Shown here one piece after another: positions 11,469-23,044 of a stretch of 64,000 bases of DNA. The position numbers were made by a program, and so were the translations under genes. Source of the stretch: Rhipicephalus microplus (taxonomy: Eukaryota > Arthropoda > Arachnida > Ixodida > Ixodidae); assembly GCF_043290135.1 (NCBI RefSeq), contig NC_134707.1, positions 138,385,319 through 138,449,318 on the forward strand, written 5' to 3'. The notes beneath the pieces are model-generated. The model made no database searches. It was not told the origin of the DNA and saw only the letters and a program-made list of their open reading frames with translations. The number at the start of each line of letters is the position of its first letter. Positions within the stretch are counted from its first letter, which is position 1.

Positions 11469-14400
11469 TCTAGTTGTGGAGTTTTAAGTTGTGGAGTTTC
11501 TAGTTGCGGAGTTTCTAGTTGCGGAGTTTTTAATAGTGGAGTTTCTAGTTGTGAAGTTTCAAGTTGCTGAGTCTCAAGTTGTGAAGTTTCCAGTTGTGGA
11601 GTTTTTAGTTGTGGAGTTTCTAGTTGTTGAGTTTCTAGTTGTGAAGTCTCTAGTTTTGCAGTTTCTAGTCGTGGAGTTTCTAGATATGGAATTTCTAGTT
11701 GCCGAGTCTGTATTTGTGAAGTTTGAAGTTGAGGAGTTTATAGTTGTGGAGTTTCTAGTTGTGGAGTCTCTAGTTGTGGAGTTCTAGTTGCAGAGTATCT
11801 AGTTGTGGAGTTTCCAGTTGTGGAGTTTCTAGTTGTGCAGTTGCGGAGTTTCTAGTTGCGGAGTTTCTAGTTGTGGAGTTTCTGGTTGTGGAGTTTCTAG
11901 TTGAGGAGTTTCAAGTTGTGGAGCCTTTAGTTGTGGAGTCTCTAGTTGCGGAGTTTCTAGTTGTAGATTTTCCAGTTGTGGAGTTTCTAGTTGTTGAGTT
12001 GCGGAGTCTCTAGTTGTTGAGTTTCTAGTTGCAGAGTCTGTAGTTGTGGAGTTTCAAGTTGTGGAGTCTCTAGATGTGGAGTTTCTTGTTGTCGAGTTTC
12101 CAGTTGTGGAGTATCTAGTAGTGGAGTTACGGGTTGTGGAATTTCTAGTTGTCGAGTTTCTAGTTGTGGAGTCCCTAGTTGTGGAGTTTCTAGTTGCGGA
12201 GTTTCTAGTTGTGGAGTTTCAAGTTGCGGAGTCTCAAGCTGGGGAGTTTCTAGTTCTTGAGTTTTTAGTTGTGGAGTTTCTAGTGGTTGAGTTTCTAGTT
12301 TGAAGTCTCTAGTTGTAGATTCTCTAGTTGTGGAGTCTCTAGTTTAGGAGTTTCTAGTTGATGAGTTTTTTGTTGTGGAGTGTCTAGTTGTGGAGTTTCG
12401 AGTTGTGGAGTTTCTAGTTGCAGAGTCTCTAGTTGTGTAGTTTCAAGTTGTGGAGTCTCTAGCTGTGGAGTTTCTAGTTGCCGAGTTTCCAGTTGTGGAG
12501 TATCTAGTAGTGGAGTTTCAAGTTGTGGAGTTTCTAGTTGTGGAGTCTCAAGTTGTTGAGTTTAAAGTTGTGGAGTTTCAAGTTGTGGAGTCTCTAGTTG
12601 TGAAGTTTCTAGTTGCAGAGTATCTAGTTCTGGAGTTTCCAGTTGTGGAGTTTCTAGTTGTGAAGTTGCGGAATCTATGGTTGTGGAGTTTTTAGTTGTG
12701 GAGTTTCTAGTTGTGGAGTTTCGAGTGATGGAGTCTCTAGTTGTGGAGTTTCTAGTTGTGGAGTCTTTAGTTGTGGAGTTTCTAGCTCTGGAGTTTCCAG
12801 TTGTGGAGTATCTAGTTGTGGAGTTTTAAGTTGTGGAGTTTCTAGTTGCGGAGTTTCTAGTTGCGGAGTTTTTAATAGCGGAGTTTCTAGTTGTTAAGTT
12901 TCAAGTTGCGGAGTCTCAAGTTGTGGAGTTTCCAGTTGTGGAGTTTTTAGTTGTGGAGTTTCTAGTTGTTGAGTTTCTAGTTGTGAAGTCTCTAGTTTTG
13001 CAGTTTCTAGCTGTGGAGTTTCTAGATATGGAATTTCTAGTTGCCGAGTCTGTATTTGTGGAGTTTGTAGTTGTGGAGTTTCTAGTTGTGGAGTTTCTAG
13101 TTGTGGAGTCTCTAGTTGCGGAGTTTCTAGTTGTAGATTTTCTAGTTGTGGAGTATCTAGTTGTGGATTTTCCAGTTGTGGAGTTTCTAGTTGTGGAGTG
13201 GCGGAGTCTCTAGTTGTGGAGTTTCTAGTTGCAGAGTCTCTAGTTGTGGAGTTTCAAGTTGTGGAGTCTCTAGTTGTGGAGTTTCTAGTTGCCGAGTTTT
13301 CAGTTGTGGAGTATCTAGTAGTGGAGTTTCTATTTGTGGAGTTTCTAGCTGCGAAGTTTCTAGTTGCAGGGTCTCTGGTTGTGGAGTTTCTAGTTGCGAA
13401 GTCTCTAGATGTGGAGTTTCGAGTTTTGGAGTTTCTAGTGTTGAAGTTTTGAGTTGTGGAGTTTCTAGTTGTGGAGTTTCCAGTTGTGGAGTTTCTAGTT
13501 GTGGAGTTGCAGAATCTCTAGTTGTGGAGTTTCTAGTTGTGGAGTATCTAGTTGTGGTGTTTCAAGTAGTGAAGTTTCTAGCTGTGGAGTTTCTAATTGC
13601 GGAGTTTCTAGTTGTAGAGTTTCTAGTTGTGGAGTTTCTAGTTGTGGAGTTTCAAGTTGTGGAGTTTCTAGTTGCGGCGTCTCAAGTTGTGGAGTTTCTA
13701 GTTGCGGAGTGTCTAGTTGTGGTGTTTCTAGCTGTGGAATTTCTTGTTGCGGAGTTTCTAAATGCGGAGTTTCTAGTTTGGTGTTTCATAGTTGCAGAGT
13801 CTCTAGTTGTGGAGTTTCTAGTTGTGGAGTGTCTAGTTGTGGAGTTTCCAGTTGTGGAGGTTCTAGTAGAATTTCGAATTTTGAAGTTTCTAGTTGTTGA
13901 GTTTCTAGTTTGAAGTCTCTAGTTGTAGATTCTCTAGTTGTGGAGTCTCTAGTTTAGGAGTTTCTAGTTGAAAAGTTTTTAGTTGTGGAGTGTCTAGTTG
14001 TGGAGTTTCCAGTTGTGGAGTTTCGAGTTGTAGAGTTTCGAGTTTTGGAGTTTCTAGTTGTGGAATTTTGAGTTGTGAAGTTTCTAGTTGTGGAGTTTCT
14101 AGTTGCGGAATCTCTAGCTGTGGATTTTCTGGTTGCGTAACTTAAGGTCGTGAGGTTTCAAGTTGTGGAGTTTCTAGTTGTGGAGTTTCTAGTTGTTGAG
14201 TTTCTAGTTGTGGAGTCTCTAGTTGCAGAGTTTCTAGTTGTGGAGTTTCCGGTTGTGGAGTTTCTGGTTGTGGAGTTTTTAGTTGTGGAGTTTCAAGTTG
14301 TGGAGTTTCTAGTTGTGGAGTCTCAAGTTGTGGAGTTTAAAGTTGTGGAGTTTAAAGTTGTGGAGCCTCTAGTTGTGGAGTTTCTAGTTGCAGAGTATCT

Positions 14401-14615
14401 AGTTGTGGAGTTTCCAGTTGTGGAGTTTCTAGTTGTGGAGTTGTGGAGTCTCTGGTTGTGGAGTTTCTAGGTGTGGAGTTTCTAGTTGTGAAGTTTCGAG
14501 TTGTGGAGTCTCTAGTTGTGGAGTTTCTAGTTGTGGATTTTCCAGTTGTGGAGTATCTAGTTGTGGAGTTTCCAGTTGTGAAGTATCTAGTTGTGGATTT
14601 TCCAGTTGTGGAGTT
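11469..14615 (+). repeat. HOR B, copy 3 (3147 bp)
   Basis: Offset 3147 to copy 4, with only scattered single differences visible (for example CGAGTTTTGC at 9844 in copy 2 against CTAGTTTTGC here, and GTGAAGTTTTGAG at 11340 against GTGAAGTTTCGAG at 14487). Landmarks: AATAGTGG 11533, AGTTTGAAG 12297 and 13907, AATAGCGG 12873, CTTAAG 14141. The 11770-12700 part is a divergent version of 8650-9550 and carries GCAGTTGCGG and CAGTTGTGCAG variants. Confidence 0.83.
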
Positions 14616-16684
14616 TCTAGTTGTGGAGTTTTAAGTTGTGGAGTTTCTAGTTGCGGAGTTTCTAGTTGCGGAGTTTTTAATAGTGGAGTTTCTAGTTGTG
14701 AAGTTTCAAGTTGCTGAGTCTCAAGTTGTGAAGTTTCCAGTTGTGGAGTTTTTAGTTGTGGAGTTTCTAGTTGTTGAGTTTCTAGTTGTGAAGTCTCTAG
14801 TTTTGCAGTTTCTAGTCGTGGAGTTTCTAGATATGGAATTTCTAGTTGCCGAGTCTGTATTTGTGAAGTTTGAAGTTGAGGAGTTTATAGTTGTGGAGTT
14901 TCTAGTTGTGGAGTCTCTAGTTGTGGAGTTCTAGTTGCAGAGTATCTAGTTGTGGAGTTTCCAGTTGTGGAGTTTCTTGTTGTGCAGTTGCGGAGTTTCT
15001 AGTTGCGGAGTTTCTAGTTGTGGAGTTTCTGGTTGTGGAGTTTCTAGTTGAGGAGTTTCAAGTTGTGGAGCCTTTAGTTGTGGAGTCTCTAGTTGCGGAG
15101 TTTCTAGTTGTAGATTTTCCAGTTGTGGAGTTTCTAGTTGTTGAGTTGCGGAGTCTCTAGTTGTTGAGTTTCTAGTTGCAGAGTCTGTAGTTGTGGAGTT
15201 TCAAGTTGTGGAGTCTCTAGATGTGGAGTTTCTTGTTGTCGAGTTTCCAGTTGTGGAGTATCTAGTAGTGGAGTTACGGGTTGTGGAATTTCTAGTTGTC
15301 GAGTTTCTAGTTGTGGAGTCTCTAGTTGTGGAGTTTCTAGTTGCGGAGTTTCTAGTTGTGGAGTTTCAAGTTGCGGAGTCTCAAGCTGGGGAGTTTCTAG
15401 TTCTTGACTTTTTAGTTGTGGAGTTTCTAGTGGTTGAGTTTCTAGTTTGAAGTCTCTAGTTGTAGATTCTCTAGTTGTGGAGTCTCTAGTTTAGGAGTTT
15501 CTAGTTGATGAGTTTTTTGTTGTGGAGTGTCTAGTTGTGGAGTTTCGAGTTGTGGAGTTTCTAGTTGCAGAGTCTCTAGTTGTGTAGTTTCAAGTTGTGG
15601 AGTCTCTAGCTGTGGAGTTTCTAGTTGCCGAGTTTCCAGTTGTGGAGTATCTAGTAGTGGAGTTTCAAGTTGTGGAGTTTCTAGTTGTGGAGTCTCAAGT
15701 TGTTGAGTTTAAAGTTGTGGAGTTTCAAGTTGTGGAGTCTCTAGTTGTGGAGTTTCTAGTTGCAGAGTATCTAGTTCTGGAGTTTCCAGTTGTGGAGTTT
15801 CTAGTTGTGAAGTTGCGGAGTCTATGGTTGTGGAGTTTTTAGTTGTGGAGTTTCTAGTTGTGGAGTTTCGAGTTGTGGAGTCTCTAGTTGTGGAGTTTCT
15901 AGTTGTGGAGTTTTTAGTTGTGGAGTTTCTAGCTCTGGAGTTTCCAGTTGTGGAGTATCTAGTTGTGGAGTTTCAAGTTGTGGAGTTTCTAGTTGCGGAG
16001 TTTCTAGTTGCGGAGTTTTTAATAGCGGAGTTTCTAGTTGTGAAGTTTCAAGTTGCGGAGTCTCAAGTTGTGGAGTTTACAGTTGTGGAGTTTTTAGTTG
16101 TGGAGTTTCTATTTGTTGAGTTTCTAGCTGTGAAGTCTCTAGTTTTGCAGTTTCTAGATGTGGAGTTTCTAGATATGGAATTTCTAGTTGCCGAGTCTGT
16201 ATTTGTGGAGTTTGTAGTTGTGGAGTTTCTAGTTGTGGAGTTTCTAGTTGTGGAGTCTCTAGTTGCGGAGTTTCTAGTTGTAGATTTTCTAGTTGTGGAG
16301 TATCTAGTTGTGGATTTTCCAGTTGTGGAGTTTCTAGTTGTGGAGTGGCGGAGTCTCTAGTTGTGGAGTTTCTAGTTGCAGAGTCTCTAGTTGTGGAGTT
16401 TCAAGTTGTGGAGTCTCTAGTTGTGGAGTTTCTAGTTGCCGAGTTTTCAGTTGTGTAGTATCTAGTAGTGGAGTTTCTATTTGTGGAGTTTCTAGCTGCG
16501 AAGTTTCTAGTTGCAGAGTCTCTGGTTGTGGAGTGTCTAGTTGCGAAGTCTCTAGATGTGGAGTTTCGAGTTTTGGAGTTTCTAGTGTTGAAGTTTTGAG
16601 TTGTGGAGTTTCTAGTTGTGGAGTTTCCAGTTGTGGAGTTTCTAGTTGTGGAGTTGCAGAATCTCTAGTTGTGGAGTTTCTAGT
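14616..16684 (+). repeat. HOR B, copy 4 (partial, ~2.07 kb)
   Basis: Follows copy 3 at +3147 up to about 16684 (AATAGTGG 14678, AGTTTGAAG 15444, AATAGCGG 16021). At 16685 it enters GTCGAGTTTC and TAGTAGTGAAG units that are absent from copies 1-3. The same bases are the opening part of the 8.5-kb HOR C, so copy 4 is the junction where a B unit was captured into the larger repeat. Confidence 0.8.
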
Positions 16685-18659
16685 TGTCGAGTTTCTAGTT
16701 GTGGAGTATCTAGTAGTGAAGTTTCCAGTTGTGGAGTATCTAGTTGCGGTGTTTCCAGTTGCGGAGTTTTAAGTTGCGGAGTCTCAAGCTGTAGAGTTTC
16801 TAGTTGTTGAGTTTTAGTTGTGCAGTTTCTAGTTTGAAGTCTCTAGTTGTGGAGTTTCTAGTGTAGGAGTTTCTAGTTGTAGAGTTTTTAGTTTTTGAAT
16901 GTTTAGATGTGAAGTTTCAAGTTCTGGAGTTTCGAGTTGTGGAGTTTCGAATTGTGGAGATTTGAGTTGTTGAGTTTCTAGTTGTGGAGTTTCGAGTTGT
17001 GGAGTTTCTAGTTGTGGAGTTTCTAGTTGCGGAATGTCTAGTTGTGGATTTTCTAGTTGCGGAACTTAAGGCTGTGAGGTTTCAAGTTGTGGAATTTCTA
17101 GTTGTGGATTTCTAGTTGTGGAGTTTCTAGTTGCGGGTTTCTAGTTGTGGAGGTTCTAGCTGCAGAGTTTCTAGTTGCAAGGTCTCTAGATGTGGAATTT
17201 CTAGTTGTAGAGTTTCTAGTTGTGGAGTCTCTAGTTGCGGAGTTTCTAGTTGAGGAGTTTCTAGTTGTGGAGTTTCTGGTTGTGGAGTTTTTAGTTGTGG
17301 AGTTTCAAGTTGTTGAGACTGTAGTTGTGGACTTTCTAGTTGTGGAGTCTCTGGTTGCGGAGTTTCTAGTTGTGGAGTTGCTAGTGTTGGAATTTCTAGG
17401 TGTGAAGTTCCTGGTTGTGGAGTTTCTAGTTGCAGAGATTCCAGTTGCGGAGTCTATGGTTGTGGCGGTTCTACTTGTGGAGTTTCTAGTTGTGAAGTTT
17501 GAGTTGTGGAGTTTCTAGTTGTGGAGTCTAGGGTTGTGGAGTTTAAAATGGCGGAGTCTCAAGTTGTGGAATTTCTAGTTGTAGAGTATTTAGTTGTGGA
17601 GTTTCAGGTTGTTGAGTTTCTAGTTTTGAAGTCTCTAGTTGTGGAGTCTCTAGTTACGGAGTCTCTAGTTTAGGAGTTTCTAGTTGTAGAGTTTTTAGTT
17701 GTGGAGTGTCTAGTTGTGGAGTTTCGAGTTGTGGAGTTTTGAGTTGTGGAGTTTCGAGTTGTGGAGTTTGTAGTTGTGGAGTTTCTAGTTTTGGAGTTTC
17801 TAGTTGCGAATTCTCTAGTTGAAGATTCTCTAGTTGTAGAGTTTCTAGTTTATGAGTTTCTAGTTGTTGAGTTTCAAGTTGTGGACTTTCTAGTTGTTGA
17901 GTTTCTAGTTTGAAGTCTCTAGTTGTAATCTCTAGTTGTGGAGTCTCTAGTTTAGAACTTTCTAGTTGTAGAGTTTTTAGTTGTGGAGTTTCTAGTTGTG
18001 GAGTTTCCAGTTGTGGAGCTTCCAGTTTTGGAGTTTCGAGTTGTGGAGTTTCTTGTTGTGGAGGTTTGAGTTGTGGAGTTTGTAGTTGCGGAATCTCTAG
18101 CTGTGGATTTTCTAGTTGCGGAACTTAAGGTTGTGAGGTTTCAATTTGCGGAGTTTCTAGTTGTGGAGTTTCTAGCTCTGGAGTTTCTAGTTGTGGAGCA
18201 TCCATGTTGTGGAGTTTCTAGTTGTGGAGTTTCTAGTTGTGGAGTTTTTAGTTGTAGAGTTTCCGGTTGTGGAGTTTCTAGTTGTGGAGTTTCAAGTTGT
18301 GGAGTTTCTAGTTGTGGAGTCACAAGTTGTGGAGTTTAAAGTAGTGGAGTTTCAAGTTGGGGAGTCTCTAGTTGCGGAGTTTCCAGTTGTGGAGTTTCTA
18401 GTTGTGGAGTTGCGGAGTCTCTAGTTGTGGAGTTTCTAGCTGTGGAGTTTCTAGTTGTGGAGTTTCGAGTTGTGGAGTCTCTAGTTGTAGAGTTTCTAGT
18501 TGTGGAGTTTCCAGTTGTGGAGTATCTTGTTTTGGAGTTTCCAGTTGTGAAGTTTCTAGTTGTGGAGTTTCCAGTTGTGGAGTATCTAGTTGTGGAGTTT
18601 TTAGTTGCAGAGTTTCTAATAGCGGAGTTTCTTGTTGTGGAGTTTCAAGTTGCGGAGTC

Positions 18660-19169
18660 TCAAGTTGTGGAGTTTCGAGTTGTGGAGTTTCTAGTTGTTG
18701 AGTTTCTAGTTGTGAAGTCTCTAGTTTTACAGTTTCTAGTTAAACTTTTTAGTTGTGGAGTTTCTAGATATGGAATTTCTAGTTGCCGAGTCTCTATTTG
18801 TAGAGTTTGTAGTTGTGGAGTTTCTAGTTGTAGAGTTTCTAGTTGTGGAGTCTCTAGTTGTGGAGTTTCCAGTTGTGGAGTTTCTAGTTGTGGAGTTTCT
18901 AGTTGTGAAGTTTCTGGTTGTGGAGTTTCTAGTTTTGGAGTTTCAAGTTGTGGAGCCTCTAGTTGCGGAGTTTCTAGTTGCGGAGTTTCTAGTTGTGGAG
19001 TTTCAAGTTGTGGAGTTTCTAGTTGCGGAGTCTCAAGTTGTGGAGTTTCTAGTTGAGGAGTTTCAAGTTGTGGAGATTTGAGTCGTGGAATTTCGAGTTG
19101 TGGAGTTTCTAGTTGTGGAGTTTCTGGTTGTGGAGTTTCTAGCAGCGGAGTTTCTAGTTGCAGAGTCAC
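18660..19169 (-). other. Minus-strand open frame of TPQLE repeats, not called as a gene
   Basis: Read on the minus strand, this stretch gives an open frame of 169 codons dominated by Thr-Pro-Gln-Leu-Glu repeats, with an ATG at its upstream end made by a one-base variant monomer. The same frame recurs at 27196-27705 in HOR C copy 2. There is no signal peptide, no non-repeat domain, and I see no start context or flanking gene structure. The consensus monomer is open in this frame anyway, so openness alone is weak evidence. It is listed because the frame shares its third codon positions with the most variable bases of the monomer. Confidence 0.25.
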
Positions 19170-20151
19170 TAGTTTTGGAGTTTCTAGTTGCGAATTCTGC
19201 AGTTTTGGAGTTTCTAGTTGTGGAGTTTCTATTTGTAGAGTCTCCTGTTGCGGAGTTTCTAGTTGCGGTGTTTCTAGTTGGAGAGTTTCTAATTGTGGAG
19301 TTTCTAGTTGTGGAGTTTCTAGTTGTGGAGTTTCTAGTTGTGGAGTCTCAAGTTGTAGAGTTTAAACTTGTGGAGTTTCAAGTTGTGGAGTCTATAGTTG
19401 TGGAGTTTCTAGTTGTGGATTTTCTAGTTGTGGATTTTCCAATTGTGGAGTTTCTAGTTGTGGAGTAGCGGAGTCTCTATTTGTGGAGTTTCTAGTTGCA
19501 GAGTTTCTAGTTGTGGAGTTTCAAGTTGTGGAGTCTCTAGTATTGGAGTTTCTAGTTGCCGAGATTCCAGTTGTGGAGTATCTAGTAGAGGAGTTTCCAG
19601 TTGTGGAGTTTCTAGTTGTGGAATTTCTAGTTGCGGAGTCCCTAGTTGTGGAGTTTCTAATTGCGGAGTCTCAAGCTGTGGAGTTTCTAGTTGTTGAGTT
19701 TTTAGTTGTGGAGTTTCTAGTTGTTGAGTTTCTAGTTGTGAAGTCTCTAGTTTTGCAGTTTCTAGTTAAGGTTTTTAGTTGTGGAGTTTCTAGATATGGA
19801 ATTTCTAGTTGCCGAGTCTCTATTTGTAGAGTTTGTAGTTGTGGAGTTTCTAGTTGTAGAGTTTCTAGTTGTGGAGTCTCTAGTTGTGGAGTTTCTAGTT
19901 GTGGAGTTTCTAGTTGTGGAGTTTCTAGTTGTGAAGTTTCTGGTTGTGGAGTTTCTAGTTGTGGAGTTTCAAGTTGTGGAGCCTCTAGTTGCGGAGTTTC
20001 TAGTTGCGGAGTTTCTAGTTGTGGAGTTTCAAGTTGTTGAGTTTCTAGTTGCGGAGTCTCAAGTTGTGGAGTTTCTAGTGGAGGAGTTTCAAGTTGTGGA
20101 GATTTGAGTTGTGGAATTTCGAGTTGTGGAGTTTCTAGTTGTGGAGTTTCG
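18676..20151 (+). repeat. 1026-bp internal duplication inside HOR C
   Basis: About 450 bp at 18676-19125 reappear at 19702-20151, including the unusual TTCTAGTTAA unit (18734 and 19760) and the ATATGGAATTTC unit. The copies differ by a few substitutions (TAAACTTTT against TAAGGTTTT) and by one inserted monomer after 20120. The same pair is present in C copy 2 at 27212-27661 and 28238-28687, so the duplication predates duplication of HOR C. Confidence 0.75.
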
Positions 20152-23044
20152 AGTTGTGGAGTTTCTGGTTGTGGAGTTTCTAGCTGCGGAGTTTCTAGTT
20201 GTGGAGTTTCCAGTTGTGAATTATCTAGTTGTGGAGTTTCCAGTTTGTGGAGTTTTTAGTTGTGGAGTTTCTAGTTGTTGAGTTTCTAGTTGTGAAGTCT
20301 CTAGTTTTGCAGTTTCTAGTCGTGCAGTTTCTAGATATGGAATTTCTAGTTGCCGAGTCTGTATTTGTGAAGTTTGAAGTTGAGGAGTTTCTAGTTGTGG
20401 AGTCCCTAGTTGTGGAGTTTCTGGTTGTGGAGTATCTAGTTGAGGAGTTTCAAGTTGTGGAGTTTCTAGTTGTGGAGTCTCTAGTTGTGGAGTCTCTAGT
20501 TGCGGAGTTTCTAGTTGTAGATTTTCCAGTTGTGGAGTTTCTAGTTGTTGAGTTGCGGAGTCTTCAGTTGTTGAGTTTCTAGTGGCAGAGTCTCTAGTTG
20601 TGGAGTTTCAAGTTGTGGAGTCTCTAGATGTGGAGTTTCTAGTTGTGGAGTTTCCAGTTGTGGAGTATCTAGTAGTGGAGTTTCGGGTTGTGGAGTTTCT
20701 AGTTGTGGAGTTTCTAGTTGTGGAGTCCCTAGTTGTGGAGTTTCTAGTTGCGGAGTTTCTAGTTGTGGAGTTTCAAGTTGCGGAGTCTAAAGCTGGGGAG
20801 TTTCTAGTTGTTGAGTTTTTAGTTGTGGAGTTTCTAGTTGTTGAGTTTCTAGTTTGAAGTCTCTAGTTGTAGATTCTCTAGTTGTGGAGTCTCTAGTTTA
20901 GGAGTTTCTAGTTGAATAGTTTTTTGTTGTGGAGTGTCTAGTTGTGGAGTTTCCAGCTGTGGAGTTTCGAGTTGTGGAGTTTCTAGTTGCAGAGTGTCTA
21001 GTTGTGGAGTTTCAAGTTGTGGAGTCTCTAGTTGTGGAGTTTCTAGTTGCCGAGTTTCCAGTTGTGGAGTTTTTAGTTGTGGAGTTTCTAGTTGTTGAGT
21101 TTCTAGTTGTGAAGTCTCTAGTTTTGCAGTTTCTAGCTGTGGAGTTTCTAGATATGGAATTTCTAGTTGCCGAGTCTGTATTTGTGTAGTATCTAGTTGT
21201 GGATTTTCCAGTTGTGGAGTTTCTGGTTGTTAAGTTGCGGAGTCTCTAGTTGTTGAGTTTCTAGTTGCAGAGTCTCTAGTTGTGGAGTTTCAAGTTGTGG
21301 AGTCTCTAGATGTGGAGTTTCTAGTTGTCGAGTTTCCAGTTGTGGAGTATCTAGTAGTGGAGTTTCGAGTTGTCGAGTTTCTAGTTGTGGAGTATCTAGT
21401 AGTGAAGTTTCCAGTTGTGGAGTTTCTAGTTGCGGTGTTTCCAGTTGCGGAGTTTTGAGTTGCGGAGTCTCAAGCTGTAAAGTTTCTAGTTGTTGAGTTT
21501 TAGTTGTGCAGTTTCTAGTTTGAAGTCTCTAGTTCTGGAGTTTCTAGTGTAGGAGTTTCTAGTTGTAGAGTTTTTAGTTTTTGAGTGTTTAGATGTGAAG
21601 TTTCAAGTTCTGGAGTTTTGAGTTGTAGATTCTCGAATTGTGGAGTTTTGAGTTGTTGAGTTTCGAGTTTTGGAGTTTCGAGTTGTGGAGTTTCTAGTTG
21701 TGGAGTTTCTAGTTGCGGAATCTCTGGTTGTGGATTTTCTAGTTGCGGAACTTAAGGCTGTGAGGTTTCAAGTTGTGGAGTTTCTAGTTGTGGGTTTCAA
21801 GTTGTGGAGTTTCTAGTTGCGGGTTTCTAGTTGTGGAGTTGCTAGTGTTGGAGTTTCTAGTTGTGGAGTTTCAGGTTGTGGAGTTTCTAGTTGCAGAGAT
21901 TCTAGTTGCGGAGTCTCTGGTTGTGGAGGTTCTAGTTATGAGGTTTCTAGTTGTGGAGTTTCTAGTCGTGGAGTATCTAGTTGTGGAGTTGCTAGTTGTG
22001 GAATTTCTAGGTGTGAAGTTCCTGGTTGTGGAGTTTCTAGTTGCAGAGATTCCAGTTGCGGAGTCTATGGTTGTGGCGGTTCTACTTGTGGTGTTTCTAG
22101 TTGTGAAGTTTCAGTTGTGGAGTTTCTAGTTGTGTAGTCTAGGGTTGTGGAGTTTAAAGTGGCGGAGTCTTAAGTTGTGGAATTTCTAGTTGTAGAGTAT
22201 TCAGTTGTGGAGTTTCAGGTTGTTGAGTTTCTAGTTTTGAAGTCTCCAGTTATGGAGTCTCTAGTTATGGAGTCTCTAGTTTAGAAGTTTCTAGTTGTAG
22301 AGTTTTTAGTTGCGGAGTGTCTAGTTGTAGAGTTTCAAGTTTATGAGTTTCTAGTTGTGGAGTTTTAAGTTGTGGACTTTCTAGTTGTTGAGTTTCTAGT
22401 TTGAAGTCTCTAGTTGTAATCTCTAGTTGTGGAGTCTCTAGTTTAGAACTTTCTAGTTGTAGAGTTTTTTGTTGTGGAGTTTCTAGTTGTGGAGTTTCCA
22501 GTTGTGGAGCTTCCAGTTTTGGAGTTTCGAGTTGTGGAGATTCTTGTTGTGGAGGTTTGAATTGTGGAGTTTCTAGTTGCGGAATCTCTAACTGTGGATT
22601 TTCTAGTTGCGGAACTTAAGGTTGTGAGGTTTCAATTTGCGGAGTTTCTAGTTGTGGAGTTTCTAGCTCTGGAGTTTCTAGTTGTGGAGCCTCCTGTTGT
22701 GGAGTTTCTAGTTGTGGAGTTTCTAGTTGTGGAGTTTTTAGTTGTGGAGTTTTTAGTTGTGGAGTTTCTAGATATGGAATTTCTAGTTGCCGAGTCTCTA
22801 TTGGTGGAGTTTGTAGTTGTGGAGTTTCTATTTGTGGAGTTTCTAGCTGCACAGTTTCTAGTTGCAGAGTCTCTGGCTGTGGAGTTGCTAATTGCGGAGT
22901 CTCTAGTTGTAGAGTTTCTAGTTGTGGAGTTTCTAGTTGTGGAGTTTTTAGTTGTGGAGTTTCTAGATATGGAATTTAATGTCCGAGTCTCTATTGGTGG
23001 AGTTTCGAGTTGTGGAGTTTCTAGTTGTGGAGTTTCTAGTGATG

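Larger units (their letters stand above)
16682..21367 (+). repeat. Inner half-repeat of HOR C (4686-bp period)
   Basis: The AGTTGTCGAG / TAGTAGTGAAG block at 16682 returns at 21368, and CTTAAG moves 17065 to 21751, both at +4686. Later markers return at +4491 (18124 to 22615; the TTGTAATCTCTAG unit 17930 to 22420). HOR C is therefore internally an imperfect dimer, older and more diverged than the C1/C2 pair because its two halves differ by many units. Confidence 0.7.
14536..23044 (+). repeat. HOR C, copy 1 (~8.5 kb)
   Basis: Matches 23045-31378 with an offset that steps 8509, 8506, 8521, 8536, 8551, 8536, 8388, 8373 from left to right. Most steps are one monomer (15 bp); one is 3 bp (GAGGAG shortened near 23389) and one is 148 bp. 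Differences elsewhere are sparse: I saw three in the 138 codons starting at 17102. The repeat is built from a B-like front (14536-16684) followed by two related ~4.5-kb halves carrying CTTAAG pairs at 17065/18124 and 21751/22615. It ends in TAATGTCCGAG at 22978 before re-entering the front of copy 2. Confidence 0.85.
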
